Positions 1-10,900 of a stretch of DNA of 64,000 nt are shown piece after piece (positions within the stretch are counted from its first letter, which is position 1; each line of letters starts with the position of its first letter). The translations under genes were made by a program, and so were the position numbers. The notes beneath the pieces were generated by a model. It made no database searches. It saw only the letters and a list, made by a program, of their open reading frames with translations, and was not told the DNA's origin. The stretch is taken from assembly GCF_030704535.1 (NCBI RefSeq), contig NC_081818.1:25707001-25771000 (forward strand). The letters run 5' to 3'. Source of the stretch: Vitis vinifera (Eukaryota > Streptophyta > Magnoliopsida > Vitales > Vitaceae).

Positions 1-1
1 A

Positions 2-1060
2 TCTGGTGAGCTGCCAACTTCTGTGGGTTCTCTGTCCTACCTTATCTTTTTAATGCTCAGCAACAATCATCTTTCTGGGGAACTTCCTTCTGCCTTGAAG
101 AATTGCACAAACATCCGTACTCTTGATCTCGGAGGCAACAGATTTTCAGGAAATATTCCGGCATGGATTGGACAAACAATGCCAAGTCTTTGGATTCTAC
201 GACTACGATCAAATTTGTTTGATGGGAGCATTCCGTTACAACTTTGCACTCTTTCCTCTCTTCACATATTGGATCTTGCACAAAATAATCTGTCAGGATC
301 TATTCCCTCTTGCGTTGGGAATTTGAGTGCTATGGCATCTGAAATTGAAACATACAGATATGAGGCCGAATTGACGGTGTTGACAAAAGGAAGGGAAGAT
401 TCATATAGAAACATTCTCTATCTTGTGAATAGCATCGACCTGTCTAACAATGGCCTATCTGGAGATGTGCCCGGAGGGCTAACAGATCTTTCAAGATTAG
501 GCACCTTGAACTTGTCTATGAACCATTTGACAGGAAAAATACCAGACAACATTGGGGACTTACAATTGTTGGAAACTCTAGACCTCTCAAGAAATCAGCT
601 TTCCGGTCCAATTCCACCAGGTATGGCTTCTTTGACTCTCATGAATCACTTGAACCTGTCGTATAACAACCTGTCAGGTAGAATTCCATCAGGCAACCAG
701 CTGCAAACCCTGGATGATCCATCAATATACTGGGACAACCCTGCACTATGTGGGCGTCCAATAACCGCTAAGTGTCCTGGTGATGATGATGGAACCCCCA
801 ATCGTCCCAGTGGAGATGATGAAGATGACGATGAAGATGGAGCTGAGGCTGAAATGAAGTGGTTCTACATGAGCATGGGAACAGGATTTGTGGTGGGGTT
901 TTGGGGAGTTTGTGGCACCTTAGTAGTGAAGGAGTCATGGAGGCATGCCTATTTTAGGCTTGTGAATGACATCAAAGAGTGGCTGCTTCTAGTTATTCAG
1001 CTGAATGTAGCCCGTCTCCAAAGGAAACTGAAGTTGGGAAGAAGCCAGCATCATACTTGA
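2..1060 (+). CDS. LRR receptor-like protein (Cf/EIX2 type), 3' part, cut by the window edge
   Basis: The frame is open from base 2 to the TGA at 1058-1060 (352 residues); the start lies outside the window. It encodes the C-terminal part of a plant extracellular LRR receptor-like protein. In order there are LRRs of the LxxLxLxxNxLSGxIP type, a non-LRR island (about 340-420, between the CVGNLS and LYLVNSIDLS blocks), four more LRRs, a cysteine cap (ALCGRP), an Asp/Glu-rich stretch (about 780-855), one transmembrane helix containing GFVVG (about 860-925) and a short basic tail with no kinase. Such proteins sit in the plasma membrane, sense pathogen or developmental ligands and need a partner kinase (family knowledge). 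The broken copy at 42.2-43.2 kb is its closest relative in the window. No stop or frameshift is visible. The ligand cannot be inferred. Confidence 0.9.
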   Translation, partial: SGELPTSVGSLSYLIFLMLSNNHLSGELPSALKNCTNIRTLDLGGNRFSGNIPAWIGQTMPSLWILRLRSNLFDGSIPLQLCTLSSLHILDLAQNNLSGSIPSCVGNLSAMASEIETYRYEAELTVLTKGREDSYRNILYLVNSIDLSNNGLSGDVPGGLTDLSRLGTLNLSMNHLTGKIPDNIGDLQLLETLDLSRNQLSGPIPPGMASLTLMNHLNLSYNNLSGRIPSGNQLQTLDDPSIYWDNPALCGRPITAKCPGDDDGTPNRPSGDDEDDDEDGAEAEMKWFYMSMGTGFVVGFWGVCGTLVVKESWRHAYFRLVNDIKEWLLLVIQLNVARLQRKLKLGRSQHHT

Positions 1061-1200
1061 ACAACCTTCTGAAATGAATGAATGCTTTGATGTAGCCTAG
1101 CAGTTCAGCTTTGTGTGCAACCTTCTGACATTAAGTTCCAGAAATAAATGAATGCTTCTATATAGTTTAGCACTTCAGCTTCATGTACAACGTTCTGAAA
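1061..1200 (+). repeat. Short tandem duplication in the 3' flank of the left-edge RLP
   Basis: Directly after the stop codon a unit beginning CAACCTTCTG occurs at about 1061, 1118 and (CAACGTTCTG) 1188. Each is followed by AATGAATGCTT and a CAGTTCAGC/CACTTCAGC block. It probably lies in the 3' UTR. The RLP pseudogene ending at 43204 has about one and a half copies of the same unit, so copy number differs between paralogues. Confidence 0.7.
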
Positions 1201-1399
1201 TATGAAGTTTTCCTTCCAAGTTTTTTTAATCCGCTTTGTCTCTTATTTTTCTATCTTTTGGTCACAAATTCACACAAACACTTACATATATACTCGGAGA
1301 CTTGCCAAAAATAAATAAATGAGTTAATAAACAACGAAGGCCATCTCCGATTCCCAGCATCTCTCAGCATTGCTTTGTGTCCTATCATCTTTTCAACAC

Positions 1400-2100
1400 A
1401 ACTCTTCACAGGGAAGCAGATTATATTTCATAATTAAATTAAGGGTCTTAACAATTTCTAATCTTCATTAAATTTTTTAAATTCAATTTAATTTGACTTT
1501 AAGTATGATTACTACTTTCAAAAAATTTAAATTTTATAAAAAAAAATCTATATTAAAAATTCTAATAATATTTTTTAATTTTTTTAGAAAAAATTATCTT
1601 GAATTCCTTTAATATATTTATTTTAAAATTTTAAAACTAATTTTATTAAAATATGTTTTATTATATTTTAATTAAAAACATTAAATCATTTCTTAGATTT
1701 ATATAAAATATTTTATTTAAGATTTAATTTCTATTATTTTATTAAAAATTTGTGGTGATAATTATATGTTATTACAACCAATTTATCTAAATAAATAAAA
1801 TTATATTAATAATTTATCTTATCAAATTAATTTAAATTTAAAATTATATTTTATAAAATATTTAAATGACATTAATTTTTTATTTATGTTTAAGTAATTT
1901 TTTAAATAGATTTATATTTTAAATATTTTAAAACAAAAACATTCAAAATTAAATAAAATTAAAAGGATAAATATAAAAGAAAAAAAATTTAAAGTGAAGT
2001 GATAGAAATTTTTTGAAGTAGGGTTAATGTGATAAATATAAAAAACAATTAAAAATAAAAAGATAATATAAATTTAAAATAAACAATAAATTAAAAAAAA
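1400..2100. other. AT-rich intergenic stretch, no gene seen
   Basis: Nearly all A and T with no supported open frame. The part from about 1425 to 1640 matches 45455-45690 and 49240-49450. In those places it follows a roughly 1.96-kb segment that is absent here. Confidence 0.7.
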
Positions 2101-2101
2101 A

Positions 2102-2770
2102 AATGCCCACTGTCTGGGCATTATTTAAATGAAGTATCCAAAATTTTAATCAATGATTTAAGCTCTGCCCTTAGATTAAATATTTAATTCAGATGAGGTT
2201 GGTTTAAAAACACACAAGCCTGATCTTGGTTATTGGATAAAAAAATTTTTTGGCAAAAAATCATCATTTTTCAAGGAAATTTTGGAATAAATTTAAAGTA
2301 CACAAAAAATTTAAAAAAAATTGCCGACTCTCCAGGCATTTAAATTATTTAATTGAAGTATCCAAAATTTTAATCCATGATTTAAGCTTCTCTCTTAGAT
2401 CAGACATTTAATTCAGATGAGGCTTAAAAACACACAAGCCTGATCTGGTCATTGGATCAAGTTGGAGGAAAAGAAGCATGTAAATATGTCACAAAATTTT
2501 GGGGAAAAAATCGTTATTTTTCAAGTTGGAGGAAAAGAAGCCTGTAGATATGTCACAAATTTCTGGGGAAAAAATCGTTATTTTTCAAAGAAATTTTGGA
2601 ATACATTTAAAATAAATGATAAATTAAAAAAAATAAAAATTGCTCACTCTCTAGGCATTATTTAAACGAAGTATCCAAAATTTTAATCCATGATTTAAGT
2701 TTGGGCCTTAGATCAAACATTTAGATGAGGTTTAAAAACACACAAGCTTGGTCCTGGTCATTGGATCAAG
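2102..2770 (+). repeat. Three imperfect direct repeats of about 130 bp
   Basis: Units near 2102-2235, 2322-2460 and 2637-2770 share, in the same order, a TGGGCATT/CAGGCATT/TAGGCATT start, GAAGTATCCAAAATTTTAAT, GATTTAAG, CTTAGAT and AAAAACACACAAGC, ending near CATTGGATCAA. Spacers of about 85-180 bp contain related pieces: GGAGGAAAAGAAGC and TGTCACA recur at 2464, 2525 and 2794. No coding capacity is evident. Confidence 0.75.
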
Positions 2771-3104
2771 AATCTTTCATTTCAACCCTTAATTGGAGGA
2801 AAAGAAGCATGTAGATATGTCACGGATTTTTTTTTAGCAAAAAATTGTCATTTTTCAAAGAAATTTTGGAGATTTTTTGCTTCATCCGCTTCAGTGATTA
2901 CTTCGATCCAAGTCAATAAATTGGCAATTCAAAATTTCTCATTTCCATGCCATTTTTTTGCTTCGACTGTCGTTAATATTCATATTTTGTTGAAATGTCG
3001 GCAAAATTTCAAACCTTGGTTGGGGTTAAAGCTTGCATGACAAGTGGTATCTAAGCTTAGCTCAACATACAAGGGCTTTATGTTTGTATGGCAATTTCTT
3101 TTCT

Positions 3105-3737
3105 GGCCCCAATTCCTCTGGAGTTCGGTGAAAGAATGCCCATGCATTCTTGGTATTGCCATGGGCTTCTATACAAAAATTGACCAAGGGCTTTATGCTG
3201 TTCTTGGAGCAGCCTCCCTGATGGCTGGTTCAATGAGGATGACTGTTTCCCTCTGTGTCATATTCCTTGAACTCACAAACAACCTCCTCTTACTACCCAT
3301 AACAATGATTGTGCTTCTAATAGCCAAAAGTGTTGGTGATTGCATCAACCCAAGCATTTATGAGATAATACTGCATCTCAAAGGCCTGCCTTTCTTGGAT
3401 GCGAATCCTGAGCCATGGATGAGAAATTTAATTGTTGGGGAGCATGCATCATGCCAAGCCACAAGTAGTTACCCCATAGTGGAGTGGAAAAGCTAGCCCG
3501 CATTGTCGATGTCCTGAGAAACACCACGTGCAATGGTTTCCCAGTTGTAGATGAAGGGGGTGGAACCATCTGTCGGTCTGGCCATAGGGGCAACTGAACT
3601 GCATGGAATTTGGCCAAGAGCACACCTTGTTAAAGTGCTGAAGAAGAGGTTCCTGCGAGAGAGAAGGAGAACAGAGGAGTGGGAAGTGAGAGAGAAATTT
3701 ACCCAGCTAAATCTTTTCTTTCTTTTTGGTTGCATAC
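3105..3737 (+). pseudogene. CLC-d-like chloride channel/antiporter fragment, frameshifted
   Basis: Translation of 3150-3490 gives a stretch typical of plant CLC proteins: LGAASLMAGSMRMTVS, then ELTNNLLLLPITM, then LKGLPFLDANPEPWMRN, i.e. the last membrane helices leading into the cytosolic CBS region. The frame breaks around 3440-3500. It resumes in another frame near 3490-3545 (DVLRNTTCNGFPVVDE) and again from 3551 (ATELHG, then RRRTEEWEVREKFTQLN). CLC proteins move chloride or nitrate across endomembranes; the sequence most resembles the Golgi-type CLC-d, from memory. The N-terminal two thirds and the C-terminus are missing. Related pieces lie at 45691-45760 and 49457-50033. It is non-functional debris in the RLP cluster. 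Confidence 0.85.
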
Positions 3738-3930
3738 AATGATAACAATGGTCATTCTTCATTGGAAACTATGCCATAGGTTCAGTGCCTTCAAATATGC
3801 AAGGTCATATAGTACTAGATGTTCTTAATAACTACAGAATGATGCCATTGTTCATTCAAGATGATACTCCCAGCTACAAGATGCATCATATGTCTTCTAA
3901 AAAGAAAAGAAAGAAGGAAGAATGTATTAC

Positions 3931-5492
3931 CTCTGGGTTCCAGGAAAAAAATTAAAACCATGGGCTTTATCCAAATGCCATTCCTTACAGGACAACAATG
4001 ACTTACAATCCTGTTTAATAATTTCTGTATTAGAAGCTTGAGACAATAATTCATGTTTTCTAATTTGCCAAAAATCAAAGTAGAGTCAGATCTAATTGCA
4101 AGGTAATTCTAAGAAGACAACATAGAAACTTAAGATCCAGAAATACCTCTTTGAAGCTTTCTCATCCACAAATAATATAGATGAGAGTTTTAGGCAGTGA
4201 CTGACCCTCTTCTGGAGATGTTTTGCTTTCAATCTGAACCGAGGCTTCCTTTGCACGTAAAATCCATGGTCCGTTTTCGTTCTTGACCTTTGAAAAAGAC
4301 CTGAAAAAAGAATGAATTACTTAAATCTTAAAGCTTTAGAGTTGCTGTTTCATGCATTTCAGTCACATGGAAATTACAGAAGCACCCATACCTTTCAGTT
4401 GATATAGCTCCGTAGTGCATCAACCAGAGATGGATCCAGCCCCTTTCTAGGAGGGTCAACAACAACTACACCTGATCCCACTAGCCAAGAAAGAGGTCCC
4501 TGTTCCAGTTCAATGAATGAAACTCTTATTGTAGGCTGAAATATTTACAAGAGTGAGAAGTCAAAATTTAATTTTCAATAATATTGCCAGCTTATCTGAC
4601 TTTAGTCACTAGTAATGTAAAAGAATAAAAAAGTAGGAGATATCCGTATGTATGAGCTCCAGAGGAAAATTCAGAGGGCTATTTGTGTTTTTGTTTGTAT
4701 GTATGAGTGTAAATGTTTGAGGTTTTGAACACTAACAATTGAAGTGTCTGCATGATGCCATCTGATGGTACCATCTATAGACTTTGGTAAGCCGCCAACT
4801 GTCTTCTCAAAAGATAGCTTTGCCTCTTTGTCAATCTCAATGCATTTAACAGACCTGGAAAACAAGGATAATTAACTTGGAATTAATATATCTTCTAGTT
4901 GGACATAAGAATGAGACTTCCAGACAACTTGAGCCATCTGAGTTCTTGCCTGCATTTTCTGGTGGTAGCTAATGATAATCCAATGACACCAGCTCTGGCA
5001 CACAAATCAGCAACTCTTCCCCATATGGGTCATACTTTTGTAACTTACGAAGCAATGAATCAAAAGCCTGAACAGAAGCAGCAGACCAGCAACATACAAG
5101 TAGGATTTCTCTCAAGGAACATAAGATAGAATCAGACATCTTATGTTAGTGAGCCGCAGCTGTGTCCTATGTGATGCAGGAACACAAAAAGGAACGCCGA
5201 ACTTAGGTGCGCAAACAAGAGGCAAATAAAACCGGAGGCTCCAGGCCCAGCAATTCCATCAATTAATTGTATCAAAAAGGGAATTGTACATTCTCAAGGA
5301 CTTGATGTCCCTCACATCATGAAATGAATTATAATTTAATGATGATTGATAAATAAGATGGAATAAAGACGTTCCTATCAAAGGTGTACCAGTCTACAGC
5401 TATCAAAGGTGAAATCTGAAACGCCGCGGTTGTGGAAGAAGTCGTGACGCCGTCAAGAATGATCGGACGGTGGAGGTTGACCTCTTGAGCAC
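3931..5492 (-). pseudogene. TrmA-like RNA (uracil-5) methyltransferase fragment, multi-exon, broken
   Basis: Read on the minus strand, exon-like pieces have matching splice sites: 5492-~5373 (QEVNLHRPIIL, then shifted to VSDFTFDSCRL), 5067-4950 (AFDSLLRKLQKY), 4854-~4730 (SVKCIEIDKEAKLSFEKTVG), 4499-4392 (GPLSWLVGSGVVVVDPPRKG, the catalytic DPPRxG motif of the family), 4300-4147 and 4010-3931 (WHLDKAHGFNFFPGTQ). The enzyme class uses SAM to methylate uridine in RNA. Lesions are a frameshift near 5430, a 1-bp deletion in the 5067-4950 piece, a 1-bp insertion near 4405 and a Trp-to-TGA change after ICG near 4165. The middle exon (IIFGNRWRHLLGE) and the last exon are absent here but survive at 55423 and 50306. 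Non-functional. Confidence 0.85.
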
Positions 5493-5605
5493 CTGCAAAA
5501 ACAAGCATTGGAAAGCAATTTGTACGAGTAAGTGGAGAAACAGAGAGAAGGGGGTGCGCACGATTGGAAGTGTTGGCATTGTAGGGCATGTTAGGGAAGG
5601 ACGTG

Positions 5606-5632
5606 GAGATAGGTTTAGGGTTAGGGATTGGT
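5606..5632 (-). promoter_or_regulatory. Telo-box-like element upstream of the methyltransferase remnant
   Basis: The minus strand reads CCCTAACCCTAAACC just upstream of the methyltransferase exons. Telo-boxes (AAACCCTAA) are common near transcription starts of plant genes for ribosome and RNA metabolism, which suits the neighbouring gene. This is a sequence match only. Confidence 0.35.
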
Positions 5633-6266
5633 GGAAAGGACCATAAACATCCTTGATTTTAAAATTTCTATCACTATCACGTAATATTGAGTTTGGTGGA
5701 AAGGACCAAATGATTGAAGTTTCTCTCAGCCTTTTATGTTTCTGCGCGCCTTGGGTTATGTGGCCTTTTTATCAGCCATCATATCCTCATATTATATGTC
5801 TCTATGAATAGAATTCAGGTTCTGCTGCAAGGTGACGCTTCTGGAGATCGCGACTCATGTCCACCAAGCGTGTTCAAACATCAAATATAGCTGTGGAGGC
5901 AGGGTGGAGGTCAGGTCTGGATGTTTGGGGCCTATAAACCGAGTCTCTGCTTGGAATTGAAATAATTATTTTCGGAGTTATATATTCTTGGGAGATATAT
6001 TCCTATTCCTTCTCTTCTGCCAAGTAAATGAGGCCTAGGACTCTGCCAGTATTGAAGCTTAAACTGTAAAATAGGTTTGGCTGATTATTCGTGCTGCTAA
6101 CACAATATTTAAAAGCAATCAAGATCATAAGAAATAATTCCCAAACATAAATTTGTTTGTGTAAATGGCAGGTTTACAATTGATGAGAAATGATGTTTTC
6201 AACAAGTATCTTTTCATCTTAAAGCATGTTCCCCGATTTTCTTCAGCTGCAGTTTTTTTCAAACAC
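5633..6266. other. Intergenic DNA between the methyltransferase remnant and the complete RLP
   Basis: No gene supported. A GGTGGAAAGGACCA word occurs twice (about 5631 and 5697). From about 6025 onward the sequence is the 3' flank of the RLP and matches 50885-51126 closely, so it belongs to a duplicated block. Confidence 0.6.
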
Positions 6267-9242
6267 CTACACCTTTCTTGTCAGACGGGCAACATTCAGT
6301 GCCACAGCCAGAAGGAGCCTATCTTTCATTTTCTCGACAAAACGAAAATAAGCATACCGCCATGATGTCTTGATTATCAAAGTGCCACAAACTCCCCAGA
6401 ATCCTATGATGAATCCCAGTCCCATGCTAACAAAGAACCATGGCAATTCAGAGTCATCTCCATCTTCATCATCATTGTCTTCTCCTTTCCCAGTTGGAAT
6501 TGTTCCATTGTTATCATGGCACTCTGTCGTTAGAGGAAATCCACAAAGTGCGAGGTTGCCCTGGTAAATAGACGGATCAATCAAGGTTTGAAACTGGTTG
6601 CCTGTTGGGATTTTCCCTGACAAGTTATTGTGTGCCAGATTCAGGTGAACCAAAAAGGTTATGGAAGCCATGCTCATTGGAATTGGACCAGAAAGTTTGT
6701 TTTTTGATAGGTCGAGAGTCTCCAACCACTGCAAGTTTCCAATCTTTTCTGGTATATTTCCCCCCAAATTATTGCTGGACAAATTCAAGGTTCCCAGTTT
6801 CAGAAGGCTTGTTAGTTCTATTGGAATCTCTCCTGATAAGCTATTATTGGACAGATCCAGACTATTCACAAGGTAGAGAGTGCTATAGTATTCCAGTGCT
6901 CTTCCTTTTGCAACAAGTTTCAAGCGTCCCTCATACCGTTCTAGATCATCATCAGAAAGTTCAGATTTGAAGCCACTCAAGTTCCCAAAACAGGGAGGAA
7001 TGAATCCTGACACATGGTTGTGTGAGAGGTCCAGTATGTGAAGCGCGGAAAGGGCACAGATTTCTGAAGGAATATTACCGCTGAAGAAGTTGGACTGCAA
7101 GGCTAAGATCAACAGGGATGGCATGCTTTCTCCTATCCAGGATGGAATGTTTCCAGAAAATTTGTTATCACCAAGATCAAGGCTTTCCAAGACACTGCAG
7201 TTTTGCAGCTGGGAAGGAAGTTCACCAGAGAGATTGTTGTTGGATAGCACCAAGAATCTGAGTGCCGTGAGGGAACCCAGTGATCTTGGTATTGTACCTG
7301 AGAGGCTGTTGTTTGACATATCTACAATATACAGGGAAGGCATCTTGTTCCAGAACTGAGGAATTTCTCCAGATAAATTATTATTGGAGATAACCAAGGT
7401 GATCAAAGCCTGTAGATCACCCATAGACAAGGGAATGCTGCCATTCAGAGAGTTCCAAGAGATATCTAAATCTGTCAAAATGGGCATTACTTGACCGATG
7501 TTCTGAGGAATTGGTCCAGAAAATAGATTTCCCCTCAGATACAGTGTACTTACATTAGACGACCAGAGTGGGAGAGGACCATCAAAGAGGTTTGAACTCA
7601 AATCAACATTGGCTAGGTAGCTGAACACTAATGAGTTTGGAACTCTGCCACTTAACTGATTATAAGCAATGTCTAGTTCACTGAGCTGCAAATCTAATTT
7701 CCATAACCAATCTGGTATAGTACCTGAAATTCCTGCATTATTCAGCACTATGGTGGTCAACTCATTTTGAGTTCTGAGCCAGGTAGGAAATTTGGGACCC
7801 AATTGGCAAGATCTAAGGTTGATGTATGTGAGTTTGAAAGGAGGAGCCCAGTCAGAGGAGATGTTGAAAACCAAAGAAACATTTGGAGAACTTTTAGTAA
7901 TAGACAACTGCTTTAAGCTTGAGAGGTTGGCAAAATGAGCTTCTGTTATGACACCTTCCCATGAGTTCTCATTGAGCTCTAGCACGACCAGTGATGAGAG
8001 TTGTCCAAGGCTGTCTGGGATGATCCCACCCATTTGATTCTGCGAGAGGTACAATTCCTGTAAAGAGGATAAGCTCCCAATTGATTCTGGAATTGAACCG
8101 CGAAATGAATTAGACCATAATTGAAGATATCTTAAATTCTTAAGATGCCCCAACGAATCTGGCAGGTTTCCAGTCAGTTTATTGAATCCCAAATCCAGAT
8201 TCTCTAAGGTGCTGTAAGAGCATGCAGATAAGCCATCGAGGAACTCAGCTATCTCACCAGAAAGTTTGTTAACAGAAAGAATCAATGTCCGCAAATAGCA
8301 CAAATTTCCCAGTGTTCTCGGTAACTCACCTTCAATGTTGGAATTCTTGGACAAATCAAGTAGCTGGAGAGAAGTGAAGTTCTGGAATGCATCTGGTAGT
8401 CCACCTTGGAGGTTGTTGGAGTTGAGATCAAGGTACACAAGGCTACTGAGATTAAATAACCAGTGAGGAATGGTGGAGTCAAACCCATTGTTTGAGAGAT
8501 CAAGAATGGAAAGAGAGGTAAAATTGAGAAATGGAAGAGAAAGAGAAAGGTTGGAAAGTTGACAGTTGGGCATGTGCAACTCCAAAAGAGACGGTAAAGT
8601 ATTAACGGTCTGGAGCCAGTAGGCTGCAGCCTTGCTGAGATCAATACCTCCCAAGTTAAGGTACTTCAAAGAAGAAAGGCCTGACAGCCATTCCAGGCCA
8701 TTCTTGTTTGGTTCGATAGAGTATGTGTTGAGATCAAGGTAGCGCAAGTTTGAGAGGTTTGCAATATTTGGAGGGATGATACCACCAAAGGATGCTCCAG
8801 AGAGATTGAGATATCTCAACTTCCTAAGCGATCCAATGAATTTTGGAATTTCCATTCCTTCAAAATTATTCTTGCTGAGGTCTAGATAATTCAGATATTT
8901 CAAGCTGAGCAAAGAAGGATTGATCTCACCGCCCAACTCACTAGCTGTTCTATCGCCCTCCAAACTGTTTGGGAATGGGTTGCCAAGTTTGAGCTTGATG
9001 ACGCGTCCAGTCCTGTTATAGCAGCTAACTCCTCTCCATTTACAACAATCTTCTCCGACCCAAGATGACAGCCGACCTGAAGGATCTGTGAGGCCTTGTT
9101 TGAACTTAAGAAGTCCTTCCTTCTCAACTTCTAGGCAATTCATGTTCTGATTGGCATCACATGACCTGAGTTTAATTGTTCCTTGGGACAAAAACCCAGA
9201 TAGTAGAAGGAGTGAAAGAAATTGAGTAATGACATTGCACAT
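6267..9242 (-). CDS. LRR receptor-like protein (Cf/EIX2 type), complete and unbroken
   Basis: A single uninterrupted frame of 991 residues from the ATG at 9240-9242. In order: signal peptide (about 1-21, MCNVITQFLSLLLLSGFLSQ), cysteine-bearing LRR cap (about 34-80, with GEDCCKWRGVSC), some 30 LRRs, island about 756-788, four more LRRs, ALCGFP cap, acidic stretch, one transmembrane helix (about 935-957, containing GFIIG) and a 34-residue basic tail with no kinase. It should act at the plasma membrane as a ligand sensor coupled to SOBIR1-type kinases (family knowledge). Start choice: an earlier in-frame ATG exists at 9287, but a TATA-like TATAAG at 9312-9317 would put transcription start near it. 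The 9242 ATG also aligns with the start of the paralogue at 21856. The ligand is unknown. A truncated close copy lies at 51127-52803. Confidence 0.93.
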   Translation of the reverse strand: MCNVITQFLSLLLLSGFLSQGTIKLRSCDANQNMNCLEVEKEGLLKFKQGLTDPSGRLSSWVGEDCCKWRGVSCYNRTGRVIKLKLGNPFPNSLEGDRTASELGGEINPSLLSLKYLNYLDLSKNNFEGMEIPKFIGSLRKLRYLNLSGASFGGIIPPNIANLSNLRYLDLNTYSIEPNKNGLEWLSGLSSLKYLNLGGIDLSKAAAYWLQTVNTLPSLLELHMPNCQLSNLSLSLPFLNFTSLSILDLSNNGFDSTIPHWLFNLSSLVYLDLNSNNLQGGLPDAFQNFTSLQLLDLSKNSNIEGELPRTLGNLCYLRTLILSVNKLSGEIAEFLDGLSACSYSTLENLDLGFNKLTGNLPDSLGHLKNLRYLQLWSNSFRGSIPESIGSLSSLQELYLSQNQMGGIIPDSLGQLSSLVVLELNENSWEGVITEAHFANLSSLKQLSITKSSPNVSLVFNISSDWAPPFKLTYINLRSCQLGPKFPTWLRTQNELTTIVLNNAGISGTIPDWLWKLDLQLSELDIAYNQLSGRVPNSLVFSYLANVDLSSNLFDGPLPLWSSNVSTLYLRGNLFSGPIPQNIGQVMPILTDLDISWNSLNGSIPLSMGDLQALITLVISNNNLSGEIPQFWNKMPSLYIVDMSNNSLSGTIPRSLGSLTALRFLVLSNNNLSGELPSQLQNCSVLESLDLGDNKFSGNIPSWIGESMPSLLILALQSNFFSGNIPSEICALSALHILDLSHNHVSGFIPPCFGNLSGFKSELSDDDLERYEGRLKLVAKGRALEYYSTLYLVNSLDLSNNSLSGEIPIELTSLLKLGTLNLSSNNLGGNIPEKIGNLQWLETLDLSKNKLSGPIPMSMASITFLVHLNLAHNNLSGKIPTGNQFQTLIDPSIYQGNLALCGFPLTTECHDNNGTIPTGKGEDNDDEDGDDSELPWFFVSMGLGFIIGFWGVCGTLIIKTSWRYAYFRFVEKMKDRLLLAVALNVARLTRKV

Positions 9243-9311
9243 GATTATGTTATGATCAAAGTGTAAGAGGGAGAGTTTCTCTTCCATCCAACAGAATGCT
9301 GAATTAGTCCA

Positions 9312-9317
9312 CTTATA
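9312..9317 (-). promoter_or_regulatory. Candidate TATA box of the complete RLP
   Basis: The minus strand reads TTCTATAAGTGG about 70 bp upstream of the chosen ATG at 9242, a usual distance for a plant core promoter. Motif match only. Confidence 0.45.
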
Positions 9318-9599
9318 GAACAAATTAGGTGCCTGAGGGGAAGATTTGGTTGGTTGATGTGGTTAGGACTTTTGACAACCACATGGTGGCTGCTAGAAGT
9401 CAATATGGAAATGCTTTGCCTTTTTGAGATGCTAGAATGTGAACATTTTTTTATAGGTTACGATGTGAACATTAGAAACTGTACGAGGAAGTGTGATACG
9501 CATTACCTCTTTCCAAAAGGAGGAAGAATTTTCTGATATCCTCACCAGCTACTATTCTGCCGAACTTGAGAACTCCATTCCTATTTGACATTATCCTGA

Positions 9600-10370
9600 C
9601 TGCTATAGCCTAAATTTGTTTCTCAGTGGTAATGTTAGCTTCTCTATACACATGATCTTGTCAAATGACAAACTACGATAGCCGACTCCTGGTGGGGTTT
9701 GTTAGCAGCCACAATAGTAAAATTGAATGGAGTAGGGAATTTGAGCTGTTGAAGGGTTCCCGTCCTTAATGAAAATGTCTTTGTCTTCTTTGTTTTGTTG
9801 TATGGCCTCTTTGACACGCGAAAGTCTGAACACGGGTGCTTTAATAGGTTTAGATGTGGACATCAAAACTTTAATAGAATGTGTAACAATGTCATGTTCT
9901 AAGAGGAAGAAAGTTTTAGACTTTAGGCATCTGGAGCTGCCGGCCTTGGTTTAGGAACATTTGCTGAAGTCTTGCTCCTATTTTGGTTTAGGAAAAAACA
10001 CATAAGTTTAATAATTCAAATAAAATTAAATATGTCGTGATAAAACATCCCTTTCATATCTTCATTTGCTATTCTAAACGAGTGACTTATTTTACCCTAT
10101 ATTCCCATTTAACACAATTCTTACAATCATAGCCAAAATTTGCTATAGAATCAAAGAGAAATGTGCTTGTCAAAGAGTTATTAATTTCATAAATATTTTG
10201 CATGTCATTATAATTATTTATTGAGGACCCTATATTTTCATTAGTAGGAACATTTCTAAATCACTTTCAATCTTCATTTGCCCTTCTCTTGGCTATCAAA
10301 GACCATCTCTCAAATTGATACTCTTTGTAGATGCATTACCCATTTGTCTTGAACTAGCTATGCCCTCGAA
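9600..10370 (+). repeat. Arm of a large inverted duplication (partner at 54420-55180)
   Basis: The reverse complement matches 54420-55180 at many spots: the AAACAAAGAAGACAAGACATTTTCATTAAGG region, the GTCTAAAATTTTCTTCC region, and the TCTTCATTTGCTATTCTAA region here at about 10060-10080. No gene is supported. The complete RLP beside this arm has no counterpart next to the partner arm. Confidence 0.75.
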
Positions 10371-10613
10371 ATCAAAACTAGTATAACTCAAAAAAATTAT
10401 TTTTATTTATTTTTAATAAAATAAAGCAATTATACTCTTATAAGGATTTTAATATCCAAATTTTATTAAAATTATTTAATTTTTTATTAAAAAAATATTT
10501 TTATTTGAATTAAGTTCATTTTCTACTATATAAGTTTATTTTACATTTTTTTTCTTTTTATAGAATCAAAATAAAAAATTATTTTGACTTTAATTACAAA
10601 ATCCAACGGAGGA

Positions 10614-10900
10614 GGTGCTGAGATCAAGGTAGCGCAAGTTTGAAAGGTTTGCAATATTTGGAGGGATCATACCACAAAAGCATACTCCAGAGAGATTGAG
10701 TTGATTCAATGAATTTTGGAATTCCCACTCCTCCGAAATTATTCATGCAGAGATCTAGATGATTCAGATATTTCAAATGGGGAATTGTAATAGGCTTTTT
10801 GGCATTGTGGGGATTGAGGATAAGATGGACCGAAACCATTTCCAAGAGCGTACAGTTGAAATTCCTGTGGCTGTCCTGACTGGAAAGTTTGTGCGCTCTT
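10614..10900 (-). pseudogene. Short RLP fragment
   Basis: The minus strand of 10614-10790 matches the early LRR part of the complete RLP (around 8735-8910): an LRYLDL-like region, the PPNIANL region altered to MIPPNIANL, and the LRR around FGGVGIPKFI. It has indels and no start. The adjacent 10800-10900 part may be a degraded piece of the preceding cap. It is a relic, not a gene. Confidence 0.7.

Noticed and set aside
2950-3065. Possible LTR end and primer site (ACAAGTGGTATCTAAGC) before the CLC fragment
   Set aside because: The primer-like word matches only partly, and neither a partner LTR nor internal retroelement sequence follows.
5329-5589. An 86-codon frame with a real ATG on the minus strand as a small gene
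   Set aside because: Its middle matches methyltransferase codons (QEVNLHRPIIL) after a splice acceptor at 5493-5495, then shifts frame. It is part of that pseudogene.
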